Shown one piece after another: positions 27,034-35,395 of a stretch of 60,351 bases of DNA. The notes beneath the pieces were generated by a model, which was given only the letters and a program-made list of their open reading frames with translations, ran no database searches and was not told the DNA's origin. Position 1 is the first letter of the stretch. Each line of letters starts with the position of its first letter. Where the stretch lies: NCBI RefSeq assembly GCF_003202435.1, contig NZ_QJHK01000027.1, positions 1 to 60,351 on the forward strand. The letters run 5' to 3'. A program made the translations under genes and the position numbers. The DNA comes from Flavobacterium cheongpyeongense (GTDB lineage: Bacteria > Bacteroidota > Bacteroidia > Flavobacteriales > Flavobacteriaceae).

Positions 27034-27984
27034 TCAAAGTTTCCAGGACTTTTGTTGTGCTTCACTTAAAAAAGTCCAGGCTACAATTCGGCTTGTTTTT
27101 TGGCCCTGAGCCATATCAATTGTTTTTATAGAAGCAGCATTTACTTTGTTTAGGGTTTTGTAAATGCTCGAAAGATTATCTCTTTTAGAAACCAAAGTGG
27201 TAAACCACTGGCACTGCATGGCATATTTGGCACTTTCATAAATCATTTGAGTTATAAAACCAATTTCACCGCCATTGCACCATAATTCGGCATTATGGCC
27301 TCCGAAGTTTAAAACCGGATTTGTTATTTTCTTTTCTTTCGGATTTAAATTGGCAACTTTTCTTGTTGTAGTTTTATTAGCTTCTTCGGCTGACGCATGA
27401 AAAGGCGGATTACACATCGTAAAAGTAAACCGGTCTTCTGGTGTGATAATATTTTTGAATATAAAACGGGACTCGGTTTGCTGTTGTAAACTAATTGCTT
27501 CAGTCAGTTTTGGATTTTCCTCAATAATTTTTGCGCAGTTTTTTATTGCTATTTCATCGATATCTGTACCTACAAAACACCAATCGTAAATTGCATTTCC
27601 TAAAATTGGATAAATGCAGTTTGCTCCGGTTCCTATGTCTAAGCCCAAAACATAGGATCCTAGCGGAATATTTCCGTTGTTTGCTTCAGCCAATAAATCG
27701 GCTAAATAATGAATATAATCGGCTCTTCCAGGGATAGGCGGACAAAGGTAATTTTTCGGGATATCCCAATTTTGAATATCGTAATAGGTCTGCAATAAAG
27801 ATTTGTTAAGAACTTTTACAGAATCAGGATTACTAAAATCAATTGTTTCAATTCCGTGAATGTTGATGAAAACATGTGTTTTTAACTCCGGGCAATTCGA
27901 AATAAGAAGTTCGAAATCATATCGCGAACGGTGAAGGTTTCGAAGATGTAAGTTGTTCTTTCCGGAATTGTCTTTTGCTTTCAT
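27034..27984 (-). CDS. rlmF: 23S rRNA (adenine-1618-N6)-methyltransferase RlmF
   Basis: This 316-residue AdoMet-dependent methyltransferase modifies A1618 of 23S rRNA. The family start (HLRNLHRSRYDFELLISNCPEL), the PPIPGRADYIHYLADLL segment, the AdoMet motif VLGLDIGTGANCIYPILG and the N6-adenine methyltransferase motif NPPF (MCNPPFHAS) are all visible. It is apparently a single gene. Confidence 0.95.
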   Translation of the reverse strand: MKAKDNSGKNNLHLRNLHRSRYDFELLISNCPELKTHVFINIHGIETIDFSNPDSVKVLNKSLLQTYYDIQNWDIPKNYLCPPIPGRADYIHYLADLLAEANNGNIPLGSYVLGLDIGTGANCIYPILGNAIYDWCFVGTDIDEIAIKNCAKIIEENPKLTEAISLQQQTESRFIFKNIITPEDRFTFTMCNPPFHASAEEANKTTTRKVANLNPKEKKITNPVLNFGGHNAELWCNGGEIGFITQMIYESAKYAMQCQWFTTLVSKRDNLSSIYKTLNKVNAASIKTIDMAQGQKTSRIVAWTFLSEAQQKSWKL

Positions 27985-28009
27985 TTTGTGAATTTGTATA
28001 CAAAGATAG

Positions 28010-28147
28010 TCATTCCATTTCAGAAAAAAATTTGGCTATTTGAACCTGCAAGAATAGTATATAAAGGACCGGTAATGCAATAAGGAGCATTAAAAATCCA
28101 GTTATTTTTTTGTAATCAAAATCTTTAAACACAAAAATTAAACTCAT
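28010..28147 (-). CDS. Possible small membrane protein
   Basis: A 45-codon minus-strand frame begins at an ATG at 28147. It encodes one strong hydrophobic segment (GFLMLLIALPVLYILFLQV) after a charged loop (FKDFDYKKIT). The frame stays open upstream of the ATG for about 12 codons with another hydrophobic stretch (YFYGIFLFIMSLIFVF) but without a usable start. It may be a 5'-damaged two-helix membrane protein or a true small ORF. It lies between the rlmF start and the archaemetzincin gene. Confidence 0.35.
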   Translation of the reverse strand: MSLIFVFKDFDYKKITGFLMLLIALPVLYILFLQVQIAKFFSEME

Positions 28148-28230
28148 TATAAATAAGAAAATTCCATAAAAATAGTTACGGTTTTAGGTTTCGATTATTT
28201 ATTTTTGGCTTTGATAAGCCCCAGATTTAT

Positions 28231-29100
28231 ATGAAAAAAATAGCACTTCCCATAATCATACTCATCTGTACTACATGCGTTAAACAGGATGGAGATGAAT
28301 ATTTCGATCAGATTAAAAAAAATGATGTTGAATTGGCAAAACCGGTTGAGGGTGATTGGTTGTATTCTCATAAAGAGAAAGGTCAGAGTTATGAGCAGTT
28401 CATGAATTCAAAACATATTGTTCCCACTACTGGATCCAATATTATTTACATCAGACCCATTGGGAATTTTAATTCCCTGCAAAACAAACAAATAGAACTA
28501 CTTAGAGAATATCTCGAAATTTACTTTCAGTTAAAAACAAAAACGTTGGAAATAGTTTCCAATGATGTAATTCCTGAATCTGCACAAAGAATGGGACATG
28601 AAAATAACCAACAGTTTTTAGCTGGATATATTTTAAATAATGTTTTGAAACAAGACAAGCCTTTAAACAGAATTGCCCTGATGGGATTAACAGAAGTTGA
28701 TTTGTATCCTAAACCCGAATGGAATTTTGTTTTTGGATTAGCTTCTTACCGAGATAAGGTAGGAGTAAGTTCTATTTACAGATTACAAGATGGAAAACTG
28801 GCTCCTGATAATTTTAATCTTTGTTTATCACGGCTGCTAAAAATAAGCTCCCATGAAATTGGTCACATGTTTGGTTTACACCATTGTATTTATGCTGATT
28901 GTGTAATGAATGGAACCAATAGTATGAGTGAAACAGACAAGGGGTCTATAAGATTATGTTCTGTTTGTCAGAGAAAATTAAATTCGGGTATTAAATATGA
29001 CAACAATAAAAGACTGTTGGAATTAGAAATGTATTTTAAAAACAATAACTTGACAGACGAACTGAAACTCATACATAAAGATGTTGTAGCTATTCAATAA
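28231..29100 (+). CDS. Archaemetzincin-like zinc protease lipoprotein (M54)
   Basis: This 289-residue protein carries the full archaemetzincin signature. HEIGHMFGLHHCIYADCVMNG holds the three zinc-ligand His residues and the catalytic Glu, followed by the downstream CSVC pair, giving the four-Cys second metal site of peptidase family M54. Unlike the cytoplasmic archaeal enzymes it begins with a lipoprotein signal (lipobox ICTTC, Cys at about residue 16), so it should be anchored in a membrane facing the periplasm or surface. Substrates of M54 proteins are not known to me. The remnant of an FMN reductase gene follows. Confidence 0.9.
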   Translation: MKKIALPIIILICTTCVKQDGDEYFDQIKKNDVELAKPVEGDWLYSHKEKGQSYEQFMNSKHIVPTTGSNIIYIRPIGNFNSLQNKQIELLREYLEIYFQLKTKTLEIVSNDVIPESAQRMGHENNQQFLAGYILNNVLKQDKPLNRIALMGLTEVDLYPKPEWNFVFGLASYRDKVGVSSIYRLQDGKLAPDNFNLCLSRLLKISSHEIGHMFGLHHCIYADCVMNGTNSMSETDKGSIRLCSVCQRKLNSGIKYDNNKRLLELEMYFKNNNLTDELKLIHKDVVAIQ

Positions 29101-29115
29101 ACATTAAAATAAAGG

Positions 29116-29551
29116 TAAATTCGAAGAATGAAATATTTGAAAGTCTGGCCGAAATTCCACATTTTAATCCGGATCTTGATACAGATTATCCACCGAAAAA
29201 TGTGGTTTTATTCAGAGATAAAATTATAGCTGCTGAGGGAATTATAATATGTACTTCCGAATATGTTTTTAGTTTGCCGGGTAGTTTAAAAAACGCTCTC
29301 GAATGGTGCGTCTCAACGACCATTTTTTCAACTAAACGGGTTGGGCTTATTACGGCTTCTGCTTCCGGAGAAACGGTGCATGAACAGCTTTTGTTAATCA
29401 TGAAGACGCTTGAAGCTAAGTTTCAAAAAGAAAGGCAGCTTTTAATAGCAGGCATAAGGGGAAAATGGATACCGAAGGAAAAATTGTAAATAACAAAACG
29501 CTATCGAACTTCAAACCTTTCTTCGTAACTTTGAGAATCAGTTTTTTATAA
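29116..29551 (+). pseudogene. Truncated, frameshifted NADPH-dependent FMN reductase
   Basis: The coding trace starts without the N-terminal beta strand and the phosphate-binding GS-x-R-x-x-S loop of the family. It resumes in mid-protein (EIFESLAEIPHFNPDLD, then ICTSEYVFSLPGSLKNALEW, then GLITASASGETVHEQL). Near 29460 a one-base shift moves the rest (GKMDTEGKIVNNKTLSNF) into another frame. Missing start and frameshift together make it nonfunctional. Intact homologues are flavodoxin-like quinone or azo reductases. Confidence 0.8.
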
Positions 29552-29584
29552 TAAATTACTTTTCAAATAAATTGTTTACCGTAA

Positions 29585-30607
29585 TTATTTGTTTTTTTCA
29601 AAATAAAGATAGTTGCCGTTACTCTCATCACGCAAGTGTATCAGGGAATTATTAAGTTCGAACAATTTCCAGCTGTAATCTAATTTGTGAAGCAATAAGT
29701 AATCATAGCTAAAACTGATTTTAAAATTTCTCACACCGTATACAACATTGCTTTCCCATTGCCCTGTTTGAGAAACGCCTGCTTTTGTAGCGATCACAGA
29801 TTTATCACTTTTAAAAACAAAAGAATAATCAGCGTATTCGGATGTTTTTTCTGCCTTATTATAAAAATAGGATATGTGCCATGAACCCTTTGTAATAATT
29901 TCGTCAAAGTCAAAAGTATTTAGATTGTTTTCTGTGCAATAATCCATTGCATATTTAATTGCATTTTCGAACTCTAAATTATTTCTAATCGATTTTGTCT
30001 GGTAATTATAATCTGTTATGGAAATAGGATAACTTAATGAAATATACTGGCTCGAATTCAGGTTTTTTATAAAATTAAAAAAGACCTGATCACTTGTAAT
30101 AGAGACAGAACTTGCGACCTGATTATAACTGTTATAAATGTTTATTGTTATAGGATAGTGGATGTTTAAACCATTTATTTTAGATAAAAGATCAGGGTAA
30201 AGATTCCAATAATCAATTAATTCATCAAAATCGGCTTCAGTTGGCAGTAATTTTTCTATATAGTTATAATAAACCATTGTTACTGGAAAATCAATTTTTA
30301 CAATATCATCATCAGTAGTACTTGCGTTGATATTATCCAGTACTTTTTGGTAATCAGCAGTAGTATTTATAGCAATCTTAGCAGTATTGACAGTAATTGT
30401 ATACGGTAGTTTGATAGTACAATAAGTGGAACCATCTATAAAATTATCCTGTACCGTTTTTACCATGGCAACCCTTTGTAAATAAGAAGTAAGGGGTGTG
30501 GTATTCGTAATGGTCTGGGTATCTTGATTCTGGTCTTCTATCTCGCTTTGACAAGAAAAAAAGAACAGTAACCCCACTATCGATAAATATTTTTGGAAGC
30601 GTGACAT
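29585..30607 (-). CDS. Lipoprotein with four internal YP(I/V)(S/T)(I/M) repeats
   Basis: This 340-residue lipoprotein (lipobox FFFSC, Cys at about residue 19) contains a repeat of about 40-44 residues. The units begin near residues 66 (KLPYTITV), 106 (DFPVTMVYYNY), 150 (HYPITINIYN) and 192 (SYPISITDYN), each followed by a short Asp/Ser-rich stretch and an amphipathic helix. The C-terminal ~110 residues form a separate beta-rich region (GSWHISYFYNK...WKLFELNN), similar in style to lipocalin-like domains. Function unknown; probably surface or periplasmic. A TAnnTTTG promoter element is at 30628-30621, and a copy of the putative ECF promoter motif pointing the same way lies further upstream. Confidence 0.75.
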   Translation of the reverse strand: MSRFQKYLSIVGLLFFFSCQSEIEDQNQDTQTITNTTPLTSYLQRVAMVKTVQDNFIDGSTYCTIKLPYTITVNTAKIAINTTADYQKVLDNINASTTDDDIVKIDFPVTMVYYNYIEKLLPTEADFDELIDYWNLYPDLLSKINGLNIHYPITINIYNSYNQVASSVSITSDQVFFNFIKNLNSSQYISLSYPISITDYNYQTKSIRNNLEFENAIKYAMDYCTENNLNTFDFDEIITKGSWHISYFYNKAEKTSEYADYSFVFKSDKSVIATKAGVSQTGQWESNVVYGVRNFKISFSYDYLLLHKLDYSWKLFELNNSLIHLRDESNGNYLYFEKNK

Positions 30608-30620
30608 ACATTAATTTTTA

Positions 30621-30628
30621 CAAAGATA
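30621..30628 (-). promoter_or_regulatory. -7 promoter element for the repeat lipoprotein
   Basis: TATCTTTG on the minus strand matches TAnnTTTG and lies 13 bases before the lipoprotein ATG. Confidence 0.5.
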
Positions 30629-30801
30629 ATTAAATTAGGAATTCTGGTTTTAACAATTTTTACATCAATTTTTAAATTCTTAAAATATTTCGATTAATGA
30701 GCTTTAATTTTTTCCAAAAAAAATAGTATAAAAATACCTAATAGTCCAGACAGAATAAGGTTTTAGGTTAGCTATGATACAAAATGCCTATATATATTAA
30801 T

Positions 30802-30829
30802 AAAAACAATTTACTTTGCATTTACCCTA
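30802..30829 (-). promoter_or_regulatory. Candidate ECF-sigma promoter, copy C
   Basis: On the minus strand TAGGGTA is followed after exactly 15 bases by GTTTTT. This is the same arrangement as the copies at 31405-31432 and 34939-34966. It points away from the sigma gene, toward the repeat lipoprotein gene about 195 bases on. Confidence 0.5.
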
Positions 30830-30846
30830 CTTAAATTAAAAAGAAA

Positions 30847-30854
30847 TACTTTTG
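30847..30854 (+). promoter_or_regulatory. -7 promoter element for the ECF sigma gene
   Basis: TACTTTTG matches TAnnTTTG and lies 30 bases before the sigma gene start, so the sigma gene itself may be transcribed by the housekeeping sigma factor. Confidence 0.5.
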
Positions 30855-30884
30855 CAAAGTCCAAATTGAAAGATATTACTGCTA

Positions 30885-31400
30885 ATGCTAAACATAAACC
30901 AATCAAATACCTGTAACGAAATAGTTTTTTCATCTTTTTTTAGAAGTCATATTAAAGCACTTCGGAATTTTCTTTTTTATAAATTTGGTAATAAAGACCA
31001 GGCAGAAGATATTGCCCAGGAGGCGTTTATGAAACTTTGGCAAAACTGCTCTTCCGTACCTGTAGAAAAAGCAAAATCGTATATTTATACTATTGCAAAT
31101 AACAGTACTTTAAATGAAATTGCACATCAAAAAGTTATTTTACGTTATGAAAAAAACTTCAATACATTAGACAGAACCAATGAAAGTCCGGAATATATCC
31201 TTGAGGAAAAACAATTTCAGGATAAACTTTTGAAAGCTATTGGAAATTTAAACGAAAAACATCGGGTAGCTTTTTTGATGCATCGGATTGACAAAAAAAA
31301 ATATAGCGAAATTGCCCTTGAATTAGATATTAGCGTAAAAGCAGTAGAAAAACGCATTCATCTGGCTTTGTTAAACTTACGTAAAGAAATTGATTTATAA
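30885..31400 (+). CDS. ECF-type RNA polymerase sigma factor (FecI-like)
   Basis: This 171-residue sigma-70 family factor consists of region 2 (KFGNKDQAEDIAQEAFMKLW, about residues 30-50) and region 4 (HRVAFLMHRIDKKKYSEIAL, then ALELDISVKAVEKRIHLAL, about 125-165) only. It heads a classical cell-surface-signalling cassette: FecR anti-sigma next, then an STN-domain TonB receptor. When the receptor binds its ligand the signal passes through FecR to release the sigma. Its likely targets are the genes after the TAGGGTA-N15-GTTTT elements seen beside it. Confidence 0.92.
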   Translation: MLNINQSNTCNEIVFSSFFRSHIKALRNFLFYKFGNKDQAEDIAQEAFMKLWQNCSSVPVEKAKSYIYTIANNSTLNEIAHQKVILRYEKNFNTLDRTNESPEYILEEKQFQDKLLKAIGNLNEKHRVAFLMHRIDKKKYSEIALELDISVKAVEKRIHLALLNLRKEIDL

Positions 31401-31404
31401 AAAG

Positions 31405-31432
31405 TAGGGTAAATCTAACCCTGATTGTTTTA
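31405..31432 (+). promoter_or_regulatory. Candidate ECF-sigma promoter, copy A
   Basis: TAGGGTA (31405-31411), a 15-base spacer, then GTTTTA (31427-31432). It sits between the sigma and fecR genes, 8 bases before the fecR ATG. The shared spacing with copies B and C supports a promoter read by the adjacent sigma. Confidence 0.6.
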
Positions 31433-31440
31433 ATAATATA

Positions 31441-32352
31441 ATGAGTAATACAATGAAAAAAAATGATTTGCTAGCCCGATGGTTAAATGATGATTTATTG
31501 GAGAAAGAATTAGCCGAATTTGAAGCGAGTCCCGATTTCGAAAAATACCAAAAAATAAAAAACTATACGGCTCATTTAGAAGTAGATGATTTTGATGAAA
31601 ATGCGATGCTGTCGAACATTCTTCAACAGAAAAAAAGAACTCCAAGAGTAGTTCCATTATACAAGAAGTGGATGTTACGTGTTGCGGCTATTTTTGTTTT
31701 GGCACTTGGAGTAACTTTTGTGATGAAAAATTTCGTACCAGAAACACAAACATCAAATTTCGGCGAAAGAACTACTTTTTTATTACCTGATAATTCTGAA
31801 GTTGTCCTGAATTCGGGATCAGAAATAAGTTATAAAAAATGGAACTGGGACAACAACAGACATCTTGAACTGGAAGGAGAGGCTTATTTCAGGGTTTCTA
31901 AAGGCAGACGTTTTGTCGTACAGACGAATCTTGGAGAGGTAGCTGTTTTAGGCACCCAGTTTAATGTCAGAGCCCGAAAAAACAGGTTCGATGTGATTTG
32001 TTATGAAGGCCGCGTAAAAGTAAATTACGCCAGTAGACAAATCATACTGACCCACGGTCAAAGTGTTACTTTCGAAAACGGAAAGCAGTTTAATACTCGT
32101 GTTAAATCAGTAAGGCCAGAATGGATGAACAACCAAATCTGTTTTAATAAGGAGAATATAAAAAGTTTGTTAGACGAAGTTCAAAGACAATACAACATTA
32201 CGATTGAATTAAATTCAAAAGATACAACTTCATTGTTTACGGGCAAATTGCCTACTAAAAACCTGAAAGTAGCATTACAAATTATAAGTACAACCTATCA
32301 TTTAGAAGCAAAAAAAGTTTCAGAAAATAAAATAATTTTTGACGAAAAATAG
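31441..32352 (+). CDS. FecR-family anti-sigma factor
   Basis: This 303-residue inner-membrane anti-sigma factor has a short cytoplasmic N-terminus, one transmembrane segment at about residues 79-97 (MLRVAAIFVLALGVTFVM), and a periplasmic FecR domain. That domain (about 105-200) carries RTTFLLPDNSEVVLNSGSEI, ELEGEAYFRV and GTQFNVRA. A C-terminal DUF4974/STN-like domain (about 230-303) follows. It relays the signal from the downstream receptor to the upstream ECF sigma. An ATG four codons in is an alternative start. Its stop directly abuts the receptor ATG. Confidence 0.92.
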   Translation: MSNTMKKNDLLARWLNDDLLEKELAEFEASPDFEKYQKIKNYTAHLEVDDFDENAMLSNILQQKKRTPRVVPLYKKWMLRVAAIFVLALGVTFVMKNFVPETQTSNFGERTTFLLPDNSEVVLNSGSEISYKKWNWDNNRHLELEGEAYFRVSKGRRFVVQTNLGEVAVLGTQFNVRARKNRFDVICYEGRVKVNYASRQIILTHGQSVTFENGKQFNTRVKSVRPEWMNNQICFNKENIKSLLDEVQRQYNITIELNSKDTTSLFTGKLPTKNLKVALQIISTTYHLEAKKVSENKIIFDEK

Positions 32353-34887
32353 ATGTTGGCTCCCAAACAATTTCATTTTTCGTTTTTTTTGTTTTTCCTT
32401 GTCCTTAGCGTTTTAGCTCAGGGCAAAGGAAAAACAATGCCATTGAAAAACATACTGATTGAAATTGAGCAGCGATATCATGTAAATTTTAATTATACCG
32501 AAGAGAATGTTGCAGGAGTACAATTAATTCGCCCCAAAAAATCACTTTCCTTTGAACAAATTCTGCAATATCTTACTGAAAAAACCAATTTGTCTTTTGA
32601 AAATCTGGATAATAAATTTATTAATATTTATAAAAAAGAGAAAAATTCAAAAAAAATATGTGGATATGTTTTTTCAAATACGGACAGAAAACCTATTGAA
32701 AATGCGAATATTCATTTAAATGACGGAACCCGAATTACAACGGATTCAAATGGTTATTTTGAATTTGAAAAAGATGCTGAAAATATTTTTTCGATTAGTC
32801 ATATTGGTTTTATAGCAAAAAAAGTGATAATACGGAATTTCGATTCTAAAAACTGCCTGAAAATACTACTAGAATCTGAAATTACAGAACTTGAGGAAAT
32901 TAAAACCAACACGATCCTGGCTTCTGGAATTTCAAAAAACATTGAGGGTTCGTTTGAAATTAAACCAAAAAAATTTGGGATTCTGCCCGGACTTATCGAG
33001 CCAGACGCTTTGCAGGCCATGCAGCAGATTCCAGGGGTAAACAGTCTGGACGAAAGTGTATCAAGTATTAATGTTCGTGGCGGCACCCATGACCAGAATT
33101 TATTTTTATGGAACGGAATTAGAATGTACCAAACGGGACATTTTTTTGGTTTAATATCGGTCTTTAATCCTAATTTGGCACACACGATTTCTATTTTTAA
33201 AAACGGAAGTTCTGCTTTTTACGGAGAAAGTGTTTCGAGTGTGGTAGCTATTTCTTCTACTCCGGAAAAGACAGAAAAAAATACTTTTAGTGCCGGAATC
33301 AATATGATCAATGCCGATGTGTATGCTAAATACAATCTTTCAAAAAAGAGTTATATTGAAGTTTCAGGGCGAAAATCAATTACCGATTTTGTAGAAACTC
33401 CAACTTACAGGGAATATTTTAATAAAGTATTTCAAAATACAACGATTACTGATTTTTCTAAAACCCAAAATATCGATTACCAAAGTGACAAAGATTTTGA
33501 TTTCTACGATGCAACTTTTAAATACGTACAAAAAATAGGTACCAAAGACCAGTTGATAGTTGATTTTATAACCATAAAAGACAACCTGAAAGTATTTCAG
33601 AGTGCTTCTGTAAACAGCATAAACAAATCGGAGAACAATATTTTGCGTCAGCAAAATTATGGTGGAAATGTATCATGGAAAAGAAAGTGGAATAGCTTCA
33701 ATACAACTAAAATCAATATTTGCAACTCTTCTTATGAACTTTTGGGAAACCAAAAAACAACGAATGAAAATCAGATAGTTATTCAGGAAAATACAGTTGA
33801 CAACAATGGAATTAATTTAGAAAACAACCACATAATCAATTCAAAATTCAGTTTTAACAATGGATATCAGTTTATTGAAACCGGTGTCGCCAATTTAGAG
33901 AGAGTAAATAATCCGGATTTTTATCGAAAAACTAAAGATGTTTTAAGGACTCATGCCTTGATTTTAGAGGGGAAATTTAATGATACACTCTCTAGGATCC
34001 TATGGAGTGCGGGAATACGATTAAACTATATTGAAAAATTCAAAAAGTATATTGCAGAACCCCGAATACAATTTAATTATGCTTTTAATAAAAATTTGAA
34101 CCTGGAACTGCTGGGAGAATTAAAAAGTCAAAATTTCCAACAGATTATTGATTTGCAAAAAGATTATTTTGGTATTGAAAAAAGACGTTGGATTATTTCG
34201 AATAATTCTACAATTCCAATTCAGAGAAGCAGGCAGGTATCCCTGAATTTATTCTATAAAAAGAATGACTGGCTCCTGGACATCGAAAATTTTTATAAAA
34301 GAGTAAACGGAATAACAACTGCCAGTCAGGGCTTTCAGAATCAGTTAGAATTTGTACGAACAACCGGTGATTATGAAATTGTAGGAACAGAATTTCTGAT
34401 TCAAAAGAGAATGAATCATTTTCTGACTTGGCTAAGTTATACTTATAATAATAATAATTACCATTTTGATAATTATGAATACCCGGGTTTTCCAAACAAT
34501 TTTGAGTTGGCACACACGCTATCATGGGCAGGAATCTATGAAAAAAACAATTTTAAAATTGCATTGGGAACAAAATGGTCCTCTGGCAGGCCCAAAACTT
34601 CTCCCGATATTTCAAGAATGGATCTTGCAAACCCTGTATTGATTTACAACAAGCCTAACAATACGAACTTGAATGTTTTTTCACAGGTTAATTTTTCCTC
34701 AACTTATAAATGGGAATCATCAAAAGGGATTCAATACAAATTAGGAATTTCAATCCTGAACATTCTGAACAGGAAGAATGAAATTAGTGAGTATTACCGA
34801 ATAAATTCACTTTCAAACTCTATTGAGGATGTTGAAACATTTTCATTGCAAAGGACTCCTAATCTGAGTTTTAGGGTTTCTCTTTAA
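32353..34887 (+). CDS. FecA-like TonB-dependent transducer/receptor
   Basis: This 844-residue outer-membrane receptor has a signal peptide (to about residue 24), then an STN signalling domain (about 26-95; MPLKNILIEIEQRYHVNFNY). A CarboxypepD_reg-like domain (about 98-165), a plug (AMQQIPGVNSLDESVSSINV, then RGGTHDQNLFLWNGIRM) and a beta-barrel ending with LSFRVSL follow. The STN domain marks it as the sensor of the sigma/FecR pair. It has no SusD or DUF4249 partner, which points to a small ligand such as a metal chelate or haem-like compound rather than a glycan; that is inference. It starts immediately after the fecR stop. Confidence 0.93.
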   Translation: MLAPKQFHFSFFLFFLVLSVLAQGKGKTMPLKNILIEIEQRYHVNFNYTEENVAGVQLIRPKKSLSFEQILQYLTEKTNLSFENLDNKFINIYKKEKNSKKICGYVFSNTDRKPIENANIHLNDGTRITTDSNGYFEFEKDAENIFSISHIGFIAKKVIIRNFDSKNCLKILLESEITELEEIKTNTILASGISKNIEGSFEIKPKKFGILPGLIEPDALQAMQQIPGVNSLDESVSSINVRGGTHDQNLFLWNGIRMYQTGHFFGLISVFNPNLAHTISIFKNGSSAFYGESVSSVVAISSTPEKTEKNTFSAGINMINADVYAKYNLSKKSYIEVSGRKSITDFVETPTYREYFNKVFQNTTITDFSKTQNIDYQSDKDFDFYDATFKYVQKIGTKDQLIVDFITIKDNLKVFQSASVNSINKSENNILRQQNYGGNVSWKRKWNSFNTTKINICNSSYELLGNQKTTNENQIVIQENTVDNNGINLENNHIINSKFSFNNGYQFIETGVANLERVNNPDFYRKTKDVLRTHALILEGKFNDTLSRILWSAGIRLNYIEKFKKYIAEPRIQFNYAFNKNLNLELLGELKSQNFQQIIDLQKDYFGIEKRRWIISNNSTIPIQRSRQVSLNLFYKKNDWLLDIENFYKRVNGITTASQGFQNQLEFVRTTGDYEIVGTEFLIQKRMNHFLTWLSYTYNNNNYHFDNYEYPGFPNNFELAHTLSWAGIYEKNNFKIALGTKWSSGRPKTSPDISRMDLANPVLIYNKPNNTNLNVFSQVNFSSTYKWESSKGIQYKLGISILNILNRKNEISEYYRINSLSNSIEDVETFSLQRTPNLSFRVSL

Positions 34888-34938
34888 GTACGTCAGTATT
34901 TCTTTTAATTTTTTTTTCAAAAAACAATAATTCTTTGG

Positions 34939-34966
34939 TAGGGTAATTCGTATCAGGGCTGTTTTA
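34939..34966 (+). promoter_or_regulatory. Candidate ECF-sigma promoter, copy B
   Basis: TAGGGTA (34939-34945), 15 bases, then GTTTTA (34961-34966), 29 bases before the OB-fold gene. It would let the ECF sigma drive the downstream cytochrome/YceI/DOMON genes. Confidence 0.6.
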
Positions 34967-34995
34967 CTATTGAATCTCTTTAAAAGAATAAAAAA

Positions 34996-35385
34996 ATGAA
35001 AAGAAAAATAATAGTAATAGCTTTAGTAATCACAGTTTTTGGGCTTTGTGGTTATTATTACGTATGGTATGGCGGTGCCAGAAACGTCTCTTCAGAAGAA
35101 GCTGTTTTTAATGTTTCCTCAAAAAGCATAACAGCAGAGTTTAATTCGGATATCGACAAGTCAAATGCTAAATATCTCGAAAAAGCAATTACTGTCAATG
35201 GAGTTATTAGCAAAGTAACAGACAAACAAGTTATTATAGATAATACAATTGTTTGTGAATTCAAAGAATCGATCCCTTCAGTTAAAAAAGACCAACAAGT
35301 AACACTGAAAGGCAGAGTAGTGGGATATGATGACCTGATGGAAGAAATAAAATTAGATGAGTGTTCAGTAGTAAATAATAATTAA
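34996..35385 (+). CDS. Membrane-anchored OB-fold protein (tRNA_anti-like)
   Basis: This 129-residue protein has an N-terminal membrane anchor (about residues 4-24) followed by an OB-fold domain of the tRNA_anti-like type. The pattern EKAITVNGVISKVTDKQVII, then VTLKGRVVGYDDLMEEIKLDECSVV is typical. Most of the protein should be periplasmic, so nucleic-acid binding is not implied; the fold is likely structural or ligand-binding here. It is the first gene after the promoter-like copy B and is followed by the DUF5777 gene after 10 bases. Confidence 0.8.
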   Translation: MKRKIIVIALVITVFGLCGYYYVWYGGARNVSSEEAVFNVSSKSITAEFNSDIDKSNAKYLEKAITVNGVISKVTDKQVIIDNTIVCEFKESIPSVKKDQQVTLKGRVVGYDDLMEEIKLDECSVVNNN

Positions 35386-35395
35386 TAAAATAAAA

